Shown: positions 1 through 5,734 of the stretch, piece by piece
How positions within the stretch are numbered: the stretch's first letter is position 1
Layout: the number at the start of each line of letters is the position of its first letter
Assembly: GCA_038258095.1 (NCBI GenBank)
Contig: JBBSQE010000184.1
Coordinates: 1 to 5,734, forward strand
Direction of reading: 5' to 3'
From: JBBSQE01 sp038258095
Lineage (GTDB): Bacteria; Actinomycetota; Thermoleophilia; Solirubrobacterales; 70-9
Length of the DNA stretch: 5,734 nucleotides
Program-made: the position numbers and the translations under genes
Notes under the pieces: generated by a model
Seen by the model: the letters and a program-made list of their open reading frames with translations, nothing else
The model's database searches: none
What the model was told of the DNA's origin: nothing

Positions 1-1376
1 GCCATCAGGTAGGGCAGCCCGCCCGCTTCGGAGATCGCGGCCCTGGCGATGACCTGCTGCATCGTGATCGTCCGCTCGCTGCGGGAGTTGCCGATGAAGG
101 CCAGGGCCCACTGCCCGACGGTCGTGAAGCGGTTCTTGAAGCCGGTCAGAAAGGCGAGGTGCACGAACAGCCAACCGAGCCACCCGAGAAAGCCCGAGAG
201 ACGAATGCCCTTGAAGCTGACGATTGCGTGAAAGCGGCTGAGCGCGGCCATGCTGCCGAGATCCCGGTAGCGAAACGGCGTCGGGTCCTCCGAGCGCAAG
301 CTCCGCTTGATCGTCGCGGCGGCATGGATGCCCTGCTGCATCGCGACCTCGGCGACGCCCGGAAGGCCGTCCAGGGACATCATGTCGCCGATCGCGAACA
401 CCTCCGGGTGGCCGGGCAGCGAGCAGTCCGGCGCAACCGCAACGCGCCCGGCCCGGTCGCATTCGGCCCCGGTGGCCTCGGCGAGCATTCCGGCCAGAGG
501 GGATGCCTGGACGCCGGCCGCCCAGAGCTTCGTCTCGGCCCTCACCCGCGAAACCTCGCCGTCGGCATCCTTCACCTCGACCCCGTCGCGATCGACCCCG
601 GTGACGATGCTGCGGGAGTGGATTTCGACGCCGAGGCGTTCGAGCTCGGCAGTGGCTTTCGAGGAGAGACTGTCGCCGAATGACGCGAGAATCTCCTCGG
701 CTCCGTCGAAGAGGAGAACGCGCGCACTGCTGGGATCGATCGCTCGGAAGTCGCGGCGCAGAACGCGCCGCGAGAGCTCGGCGATCTGCCCGGCCATCTC
801 GACGCCGGTCGGTCCTCCCCCGACGATCACGAAGGTGAGCCAGGCCTGACGCAGCTTCGGGTCGGGCTCCAGTTCGGCCATCTCGAAAGCGCCGAAGATG
901 CGCCCCCGCATTTCGAGCGCGTCGTTGATGGTCTTCATCCCCGGCGCCCAGCGGGAGAACTCGTCGTGGCCGAAGTAGGACTGCCCGGCGCCCGCGGCCA
1001 CGATCAGGCTGTCGTAGGGAACTGAGGCGGCGCTGGCGTCGGCCCGCAATGTCTGCACGCTGCGATCCTCGAGGTCGAAGCCGGTGACCTGCGCCAACTC
1101 GACCCGGGCGTTTGCCTGGCGCCTCAGCACACCTCGGATCGGCACGGCGATCTCCCCTTCCGAGAGCACCCCGGTCGCAAGCTGGTAGAGCAATGGCTGA
1201 AAGAGGTGGTGGTTGACGCGATCCACGAGGGTGACCTGCACCGGGGCCCTTCTCAGCGCCCGCGTCGCAAAGAGCCCGCCGAAGCCTCCTCCGACGACGA
1301 CCACCCGATGCCGCGTATCGCTCGATTCAGGACCCCGCCGGGCCGTCTTCGGCCGAGGCGTCTGGCCGGCCTCCAC
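1..1376 (-). CDS. ndh: Type II NADH:quinone oxidoreductase (NDH-2), 3' end beyond window
   Basis: This is a single-subunit FAD enzyme of the membrane's inner face that passes electrons from NADH to quinone without pumping protons. The frame stays open from the GTG at 1374-1376 to the left edge, giving 458 codons without a stop; the family is usually about 400-470 residues, so little is missing. Visible motifs are the first Rossmann glycines VVVVGGGFGG (residues 25-34, FAD), HHLFQPLLYQLATG (56-69), the second dinucleotide site IVGGGPTGVE (184-193, NADH), WAAGVQASP (285-293) and the FAD motif VFAIGDMM (326-333). A hydrophobic stretch rich in W, G, L and F (about 395-411), followed by GFKNR, fits the C-terminal membrane anchor. 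The GTG start directly abuts the cydB stop and has a GGAGGG ribosome site four bases before it, so coupling with cydB is likely. About 24 polar, Arg/Pro-rich residues precede the Rossmann fold. The family call is firm; the physiological partner is inferred from context. Confidence 0.93.
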   Translation of the reverse strand, partial: MEAGQTPRPKTARRGPESSDTRHRVVVVGGGFGGLFATRALRRAPVQVTLVDRVNHHLFQPLLYQLATGVLSEGEIAVPIRGVLRRQANARVELAQVTGFDLEDRSVQTLRADASAASVPYDSLIVAAGAGQSYFGHDEFSRWAPGMKTINDALEMRGRIFGAFEMAELEPDPKLRQAWLTFVIVGGGPTGVEMAGQIAELSRRVLRRDFRAIDPSSARVLLFDGAEEILASFGDSLSSKATAELERLGVEIHSRSIVTGVDRDGVEVKDADGEVSRVRAETKLWAAGVQASPLAGMLAEATGAECDRAGRVAVAPDCSLPGHPEVFAIGDMMSLDGLPGVAEVAMQQGIHAAATIKRSLRSEDPTPFRYRDLGSMAALSRFHAIVSFKGIRLSGFLGWLGWLFVHLAFLTGFKNRFTTVGQWALAFIGNSRSERTITMQQVIARAAISEAGGLPYLM

Positions 1377-2417
1377 TCAGCCCTCCGCGTTCGGTTTCTG
1401 CGCTGGAGCGGCGACCTCGCCCTCGAGCAGGCTGCGCTGAGTCAGCGTGTAGAGCAGCCCGAGTGAGGGGATCACCAGACAGACCGCGGCCCCGAAGACG
1501 ATCAGGATCTCGACGAGCGTCGAATAGTTGCCGGCGCCGGCGGAGATCGTGAGCCGCTCCGGAAGGAGGTACGGGTACTGGGCGACTCCCCAGGCCCAGA
1601 TCATCGTCACCAGGGCACCGACGGCCAGCACTCTGGCGAGCGCCGCGCGGCCGCTGTGCAGGAGCGCGAACACGGCGCCCCCGCAGAGGATCGACGCGAT
1701 CACAAGCGGCAGCCCCTCTCCCAGCAGCCCGTCGTAGAAGTAGCGGGCGTCGGCGCGGAACACGAAGAGACCGGCGACCGCGAGAGCGCCCGCCACGGCG
1801 GCGGCCGCGAGGGCGCGGACGTTGAAGTAGCGCTCCAGCTCCTCGTCCCCCGCCCGGCGGGCATCGTTGACGAGGAAGACGGCTGCGAGGTAGGCGCTGG
1901 TCGCGACGAAGAGGGCGCCGGTGAGTATCGAGACGCCGTTCAACCAGCTGGTCACGGGGTCGCCCTCGGCGTTGCCGAGAGGGACGCGGCCCGAGGCGAC
2001 CGCCCCGACGACCGTGCCCATGAAGAAGGGGGTCACGAGCGAGGCCAAGCCGAACATCAGCTGCGAGACCCGGCGCTCCCGCTCCCCCGGGGCGATGCGA
2101 TGGAAGGCGAAGCCCGCGCCCCGCAGGACGATCCCGAATGCAGCCAGGCTGAGAGGGATGAAGAGCGTCGAGAACAGGGCGGCAAACGCGGTCGAGAAGG
2201 CCGTCCAGAGCACGACGAGAATGAAGATCAGCCAGACGTGGTTCGACTCCCAGACCGGGCCGATAGCCCAGTCGATCAGCGAGCGGACCCGGACCCCGCG
2301 CTCCCCGCCCCCAGCGGCGAGTGACCAGAAGCCGGCCCCGAAATCAGCGCCGCCGAAGACGGCATAGAGGGTGACGCCGACCCAGAGGACCGCGGCGACG
2401 GCGTCGGCGGTGCTCAC
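1377..2417 (-). CDS. cydB: Cytochrome bd quinol oxidase subunit II
   Basis: CydB is the second integral-membrane subunit of cytochrome bd, which oxidises quinol and reduces oxygen to water without pumping protons. The 346-residue product is almost entirely hydrophobic helices with short loops, a little shorter than the E. coli protein (about 379). Family signatures are YAVFGGADFGAGFW (18-31) near the N-terminus, IGPVWESNHVWLIF (52-65) and AWGVAQYPYLLP (275-286). The protein ends in a short polar tail. The start is GTG, overlapping the cydA stop as GTGA, which is typical of translational coupling. No strong Shine-Dalgarno is visible, only a G-rich run before the start, which supports coupling to cydA. 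The stop abuts the NDH-2 start. Because the start is GTG the first residue is methionine by initiation. The family call is firm. Confidence 0.96.
   Translation of the reverse strand: MSTADAVAAVLWVGVTLYAVFGGADFGAGFWSLAAGGGERGVRVRSLIDWAIGPVWESNHVWLIFILVVLWTAFSTAFAALFSTLFIPLSLAAFGIVLRGAGFAFHRIAPGERERRVSQLMFGLASLVTPFFMGTVVGAVASGRVPLGNAEGDPVTSWLNGVSILTGALFVATSAYLAAVFLVNDARRAGDEELERYFNVRALAAAAVAGALAVAGLFVFRADARYFYDGLLGEGLPLVIASILCGGAVFALLHSGRAALARVLAVGALVTMIWAWGVAQYPYLLPERLTISAGAGNYSTLVEILIVFGAAVCLVIPSLGLLYTLTQRSLLEGEVAAPAQKPNAEG
1381..1386 (-). promoter_or_regulatory. Ribosome binding site for the NDH-2 gene
   Basis: On the minus strand GGAGGG lies inside the last cydB codons, followed by C, the cydB TGA and then GTG. 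The spacing is right for initiation at this GTG. There is no in-frame ATG before the Rossmann fold, so this site decides the start. Confidence 0.75.
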
Positions 2418-3808
2418 GTCCCCGCCCCCCCGGAGGGAGCGGGCGGACCCTCTCCCGGGCCGTAGGGAACTTCTGAGTCGAGAGACTCGCCCTCGCGCCA
2501 GCGGCGCGCCATCGAGCGGAGGACGAGGATCGCCGCCACCCCGAGGGCCATGTAGAGCGCGAGGATGAGGACGAACGTCACCCAGACGCCGCCGGAGGCG
2601 GTCACCGCGTCCTTGGTTCTCATCACCTCGTAGGCGATCCAGGGCTGGCGTCCGACCTCGGTCACGATCCAGCCGGCCTCAAGCGTGAGGACGACGGCCA
2701 CCCCCGAGACCGCAACCGCTCGCAGGAACCACTTCGTCTTCGGGATGTCGCGTTTGCGCCACCAGACGAACCCAAACCAGAGGCCCAGCGCTATCAGCGC
2801 CGAGCCGACCCCGACCATGAAGTCGAACGCCAGGTGGAGGAGCGTGTTGGCCGGCGGCCGGTCGGACGGCGGCACGGTGTCGAGGCCGGTCACCTTCGTG
2901 TTGGTGCTGAATCCGACCAGGAACGAGTCGAGCCCTGGTATCCCGATGCCGCCCTTGATGCCATCGCTGGTGCAGCGGCCGCCGATGTACTCGGTCACGT
3001 CGCGGTGTGTCGTCTGGACGCATTCCATCGCCGCGAACTTGATCGGCTGATCCTTGGCGATCGCCCGCGCTGCGGAGTCGCCGACACCGAACTGAATCGG
3101 CGCCAAGATGCAGCCGACGGTGAGCGGGATCAGGAGGCCGAGGCGGTGGTGGCGATCACGACGACCCCGCAGCATCCCCACGGCATACACGGAGGCGACC
3201 AAGAAGCAGGTGACCAGGTACCCCGCCAGGATCATGTGCGGGACCTCGTAGGGAACCGCGTCGTTGAAGATCACCTTCAGCGGCTTCACGTCGGTGACCG
3301 AGCCGTCGGCGCCGAGGGTGAAGCCCTGCGGCTGGTTCATCCATGAGTTGACCGCGACCACCGAAAATGCTCCGCCGATCCCACAGATCGCCACCGGTAC
3401 GCCGGTCCAGAAGTGGGCCCAGCCGGAGAGCCGCTTCCAGCCGAAGATGTAGATCGTCAGGAAGATCGCTTCGAGGAAGAAAAAGATGCCCTCGATCGTG
3501 AAGAGGACTCCGAACACCTGGCCGAAGCGACCGGTGAACTCGGGCCAGAGCAGCCCGAACTCGAAGGAGAGCACGGTCCCGGTGACGGCGCCGACGGCGA
3601 AGGTAACCGCCGCGACCTTCGACCAGCGCTGCGCCAGTTCGATCGCCACCGGGTCCTCGCGCCGCAGCCCGATGTAGTTGGCGATCAGCATCATCGCCGG
3701 GAAGCCGACGCCGAGGCTGGCGAGGATGATGTGGAAGCCCAGCGTGAAGGCCATCTGCTCGCGCGCGACGAGCAGTTGGTCGGTCGCCATCGGCAGGCTC
3801 AGATCCAT
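2414..3808 (-). CDS. cydA: Cytochrome bd quinol oxidase subunit I
   Basis: CydA is the haem-carrying, quinol-oxidising subunit of cytochrome bd in the cytoplasmic membrane. At 464 residues it is shorter than E. coli CydA (522), as expected for the short-Q-loop type. By alignment from memory, the key E. coli residues have counterparts: His19 as H26, His186 as H191 and Met393 as M331 (haem b558), and Glu445 as E384 in TEVGRQPW (383-390). The helix-3 acids are E106 and E113. The quinol-loop pair Lys252/Glu257 matches K257 and E262 in KFAAME, so a quinol substrate is likely. About nine membrane helices can be seen. The loop has two cysteines, C263 and C279. The C-terminal tail (about 446-464) is Gly/Pro-rich. 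ATG at 3806-3808 is chosen because GGGAGG lies ten bases upstream; the next ATG (residue 7) is too far from it. The gene overlaps cydB by four bases. Confidence 0.96.
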   Translation of the reverse strand: MDLSLPMATDQLLVAREQMAFTLGFHIILASLGVGFPAMMLIANYIGLRREDPVAIELAQRWSKVAAVTFAVGAVTGTVLSFEFGLLWPEFTGRFGQVFGVLFTIEGIFFFLEAIFLTIYIFGWKRLSGWAHFWTGVPVAICGIGGAFSVVAVNSWMNQPQGFTLGADGSVTDVKPLKVIFNDAVPYEVPHMILAGYLVTCFLVASVYAVGMLRGRRDRHHRLGLLIPLTVGCILAPIQFGVGDSAARAIAKDQPIKFAAMECVQTTHRDVTEYIGGRCTSDGIKGGIGIPGLDSFLVGFSTNTKVTGLDTVPPSDRPPANTLLHLAFDFMVGVGSALIALGLWFGFVWWRKRDIPKTKWFLRAVAVSGVAVVLTLEAGWIVTEVGRQPWIAYEVMRTKDAVTASGGVWVTFVLILALYMALGVAAILVLRSMARRWREGESLDSEVPYGPGEGPPAPSGGAGT

Positions 3809-3818
3809 GGAGTCAGAT

Positions 3819-3824
3819 CCTCCC
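3819..3824 (-). promoter_or_regulatory. Ribosome binding site for cydA
   Basis: GGGAGG on the minus strand lies ten bases before the cydA ATG, within the 59-base gap after the glutamate-synthase-family gene. It favours the ATG at 3808 over the in-frame ATG at 3790. I see no convincing terminator hairpin with a U-tract and no clear -35/-10 promoter in this gap, so read-through from the upstream gene is plausible. Confidence 0.7.
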
Positions 3825-3867
3825 AGTTCAAGAGTCCACCGTCATCTTCGCCCGAGACACCATCCGA

Positions 3868-5499
3868 TCAGGCCGCCCGGGCCAGGGGCGCCTCGCCCGG
3901 GTCGGGCCGGAAGCGGCCCGTGGTTGCGCCATCCCAGAAGCCCTGGAAGCGCGGGGTTGCCGTCCCATCCAGAAGCTGCCCGGGCTCCGCCATGTCGTAG
4001 ATCTCGGCCATCGTCTCCATCCGGGTCTGGCTGATGCGCTTGAAGATCATCTCGGGCCCCAGCTGGCTCGGATGGTCGACGCCGGCGGCCGCGATCATCT
4101 CGGCGACCGCCTCCACCGTGTTGCGGTGGTAGTGGTGGACACGCTCGGCTTTGTCGGGCACGACCAGCGCCCGCTGCAGCTTCGGATCCTGAGTAGTGAC
4201 CCCGACCGGACAGCGATTCGTGTGGCATCGCTGCGCCTGGATGCACCCGACGGCCATCATGAATGCGCGGGCCGAGTTGCACCAGTCCGCGCCAAGGGCC
4301 ATCGCCTCGCAGATGGAGGCTGCGTTGACCAGCTTGCCGCTTGCGCCAACCCTGAACCGATCGCGGATCCCGGCGCCGACCAGCGTGTTCTGCACGACCA
4401 GGAGGCCCTCGAGCAGCGGCGACCCCATCGAGTCCGAGAACTCGATCGGCGCCGCGCCCGTTCCACCCTCGCCGCCGTCGACCACGATGAAGTCGGCGTA
4501 GATATCGGTCTCGATCATCGCCTTGACGATCGCCATGAACTCCACCGGGTTGCCGATGCAGATCTTGAACCCGACCGGCTTGCCGCCCGAGAGCTCACGC
4601 AACTGCGCGATGAAGGCGGTCATCTCCAGCGGCGTCGAGAACGCCTTGTGGTAGGTCGGCGAGAAGACATCCTTCCCCTGCTCGACGAGACGAGTCTCAG
4701 CGATCTCCTTGGTCACCTTGGCACCCGGGAGGATGCCGCCGTGGCCCGGCTTCGCTCCCTGCGAGACCTTGATCTCGATCATCTTCACCTGCTCATCCGT
4801 TGCCCGCTCGGCGAACGAGTCCGGATCGAAGTCGCCATCCTGCGTCCGACAGCCGAAGTAGCCCGTGCCGAGCTGCCAGATCACGTCGCCGCCGTGCTTT
4901 CGGTGGTAGGGGGAGATGCTGCCCTCGCCGGTGTCGTGGGCGAAATTGCCCTTCTTGGCGCCGAGGTTCATCGCCATGATCGCCGGTGCGCCCAGCGCGC
5001 CGAAGCTCATCGCCGAGATGTTCAGGACGGAACTCGAGTAGGGCTTGGCGCACTGCGAGCCCCCGACGGTGGTGCGCATCTTGGCCTCGGCGTCCTCGAG
5101 GACGGGACGGGTGGCGATCGAATGCGCGAGCCAGGTGTAGCCGGCGGCCATCACGTTCAGCTCGGTACCGAACGGCTTCTTGTCCTCGACGTTCTTCGCA
5201 CGCTCATAGATCGTCGAGCGCTGGTCCCGCGAGAAGGGGCGCCCGTCCTCGTCTGACTCGACCAGGTACTGATGGATCTCTGGGCCCATCCCCTCGAGGA
5301 CGAACCGAAGGTGGCCGGCTAGCGGGTAGTTGCGAAGGATGCTGTGGTGGGGCTGGAAGAGGTCCCAGAGACCCAGCGCCAACAGCGGCGCGAAGAGAAT
5401 CTCAAACCACCAGAACACCGGGCTCACAAAGCCGAGCGCGATCAGCGCGACGACGACGATGCCAACCGCCCAAAGGACCTTGGTACCTATTTTCTCCAT
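3868..5499 (-). CDS. Membrane-anchored FMN-binding glutamate synthase family protein
   Basis: This 543-residue protein matches the FMN-binding central domain of the glutamate synthase large subunit. Two hydrophobic segments at the N-terminus (about 8-24 and 28-45) should anchor it in the membrane. Family blocks follow: NISAMSFGALGAPAI (160-174), GAKKGNFAHDTGEGSISPYH (180-199), KVSQGAKPGHGGILPGAKV (244-262), DGGEGGTGAAP (341-351) and CHTNRCPVGVTTQDP (425-439). C419, C425 and C430 keep the C-x5-C-x4-C pattern that binds the 3Fe-4S cluster in glutamate synthases. The N-terminal glutaminase domain and the C-terminal GXGXG domain of full GltB (about 1500 residues) are absent, so glutamine-dependent glutamate synthesis by this protein alone is unlikely. 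It resembles stand-alone proteins such as B. subtilis YerD, whose reaction I cannot state. ATG at 5499 is chosen because an in-frame TAA lies seven codons upstream. Family is firm; substrate is unknown. Confidence 0.9.
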   Translation of the reverse strand: MEKIGTKVLWAVGIVVVALIALGFVSPVFWWFEILFAPLLALGLWDLFQPHHSILRNYPLAGHLRFVLEGMGPEIHQYLVESDEDGRPFSRDQRSTIYERAKNVEDKKPFGTELNVMAAGYTWLAHSIATRPVLEDAEAKMRTTVGGSQCAKPYSSSVLNISAMSFGALGAPAIMAMNLGAKKGNFAHDTGEGSISPYHRKHGGDVIWQLGTGYFGCRTQDGDFDPDSFAERATDEQVKMIEIKVSQGAKPGHGGILPGAKVTKEIAETRLVEQGKDVFSPTYHKAFSTPLEMTAFIAQLRELSGGKPVGFKICIGNPVEFMAIVKAMIETDIYADFIVVDGGEGGTGAAPIEFSDSMGSPLLEGLLVVQNTLVGAGIRDRFRVGASGKLVNAASICEAMALGADWCNSARAFMMAVGCIQAQRCHTNRCPVGVTTQDPKLQRALVVPDKAERVHHYHRNTVEAVAEMIAAAGVDHPSQLGPEMIFKRISQTRMETMAEIYDMAEPGQLLDGTATPRFQGFWDGATTGRFRPDPGEAPLARAA

Positions 5500-5510
5500 C
5501 CTGCTTCGTT

Positions 5511-5516
5511 CCCTTC
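5511..5516 (-). promoter_or_regulatory. Likely ribosome binding site for the glutamate-synthase-family gene
   Basis: GAAGGG on the minus strand lies eleven bases before the ATG at 5499, slightly far but usable. An alternative AGCAGG touches the start codon and is too close. An in-frame TAA at 5518-5520 rules out a longer start. The rest of the 52-base gap shows only a weak four-base-pair hairpin (GTCG/CGAC) and no U-tract, so no terminator is called. Confidence 0.5.
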
Positions 5517-5551
5517 GTTAGCTCGTTGCGGTGTCGCCGGTCGACGACGGG

Positions 5552-5734
5552 TCAGTCGAAGACATGCCCGTGCTCGTAGCGCTCGTCGGCGCCCGCCGCC
5601 TGGGTCAAGGCGGCGACGTTGTCGCGTGTGAAGAACCCCTCGTAGTGATGGCAGCGCTCGATGTACTCGGTGATCAGCATCGAGTACGCCGAGCTCTTCG
5701 AGAAGATCTGCTTCAGGTTCGGGTCGTTCTTGCA
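5552..5734 (-). CDS. C-terminal 60 residues of an unrecognised protein, 5' end beyond window
   Basis: The frame is open from the right edge and ends at TGA (5552-5554), giving 60 codons. I do not recognise the family. The segment is hydrophilic with no membrane helix and looks like a folded, helix-rich C-terminus: an Asn/Lys-rich start, then SSAYSMLITEYIERCHHYEG, then FFTRDNVAALTQAAG, ending in an acidic/His tail EHGHVFD. It contains two cysteines and four histidines, two of them adjacent, but no cluster pattern I can name. That it is real coding sequence is supported by its strand, its codon choice (mostly G or C in third position), and the short 52-base gap to the next gene in the same direction. 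It may belong to the same transcription unit. Function cannot be given from this fragment. Confidence 0.7.
   Translation of the reverse strand, partial: CKNDPNLKQIFSKSSAYSMLITEYIERCHHYEGFFTRDNVAALTQAAGADERYEHGHVFD

Larger units (their letters stand above)
1..5499 (-). other. Putative operon: glutamate-synthase-family gene, cydA, cydB, NDH-2 gene
   Basis: Four genes run in the same direction. The gap before cydA is 59 bases; cydA and cydB overlap by GTGA; the cydB stop and the NDH-2 start are adjacent as TGAGTG. The last three are therefore very likely one transcript with coupled translation. Membership of the first gene is less certain because a promoter in the 59-base gap cannot be excluded by eye. 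The unrecognised gene ending at 5552 could also belong. No promoter is visible; it probably lies to the right of the window. Confidence 0.7.

Noticed and set aside
159..849. Two overlapping plus-strand frames near the left edge
   Set aside because: The minus strand carries an uninterrupted NDH-2 frame with all family motifs over this stretch.
1656..2324. Plus-strand open frame of 222 codons opposite cydB
   Set aside because: The product is extremely rich in Glu, Arg and Gly and mirrors the codons of a clear membrane protein on the other strand.
3868..3900. GC-rich palindrome (GCCCGGGC) near the end of the glutamate-synthase-family gene as a terminator
   Set aside because: It is inside the coding region, has no loop and no U-tract; such palindromes are common at this GC content.
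3413..4000. Plus-strand open frame of 195 codons across the cydA start and the intergenic gap
   Set aside because: It runs antisense to the conserved CydA N-terminus and across two genes, with composition typical of shadow frames.
4072..5256. Long plus-strand open frame of 394 codons
   Set aside because: It lies wholly opposite the glutamate-synthase-family gene, has Arg/Asp/His-rich low-complexity composition and no recognisable motif. It is an expected by-product of high GC.
5533..5551. Possible terminator hairpin after the unrecognised gene (GTCG/CGAC stem)
   Set aside because: The stem is only about four base pairs and no U-tract follows.
5552..5734. Assigning the partial right-edge gene to isocitrate lyase or a desaturase
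   Set aside because: Neither family's C-terminus, as I know it, matches the 60 visible residues, so no name is given.

Overview
This 5.7 kb window is GC-rich and densely coded. Every gene I can support lies on the minus strand, so transcription runs from high to low coordinates. The style of the respiratory proteins suggests an actinobacterial-type organism, possibly Thermoleophilia-like: a short CydA with a compact Q-loop, and an NDH-2 ending in a W/G/F-rich membrane helix. This assignment is an inference and is weak. I see no RNA genes, mobile elements, repeats or CRISPR.

Layout in transcription order: (1) the last 60 codons of an unrecognised soluble protein (5734 to 5552); (2) after a 52-base gap, a 543-residue membrane-anchored, FMN-binding glutamate-synthase-family protein (5499 to 3868); (3) after a 59-base gap, cydA (3808 to 2414); (4) cydB (2417 to 1377), overlapping cydA by GTGA; (5) a type II NADH dehydrogenase (1376 to beyond position 1), whose GTG start directly follows the cydB stop (TGAGTG). 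The last gene lacks only its 3' end. It belongs to an open frame that is easy to miss because it has no stop inside the window.

cydA, cydB and the NDH-2 gene are packed like a translationally coupled operon. Together they encode a short non-proton-pumping-entry respiratory chain: NADH to quinone through NDH-2, then quinol to oxygen through cytochrome bd. The glutamate-synthase-like protein sits directly upstream on the same strand with no visible terminator. It has the FMN domain and all three cysteines of the 3Fe-4S site, but no glutaminase domain, and it carries two N-terminal membrane segments. It is the least understood part of the window. Its setting suggests a membrane redox enzyme rather than a normal glutamate synthase, but this is inference.

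Overall this is mostly a recognisable respiratory operon. I do not see strong evidence of a wholly new system.
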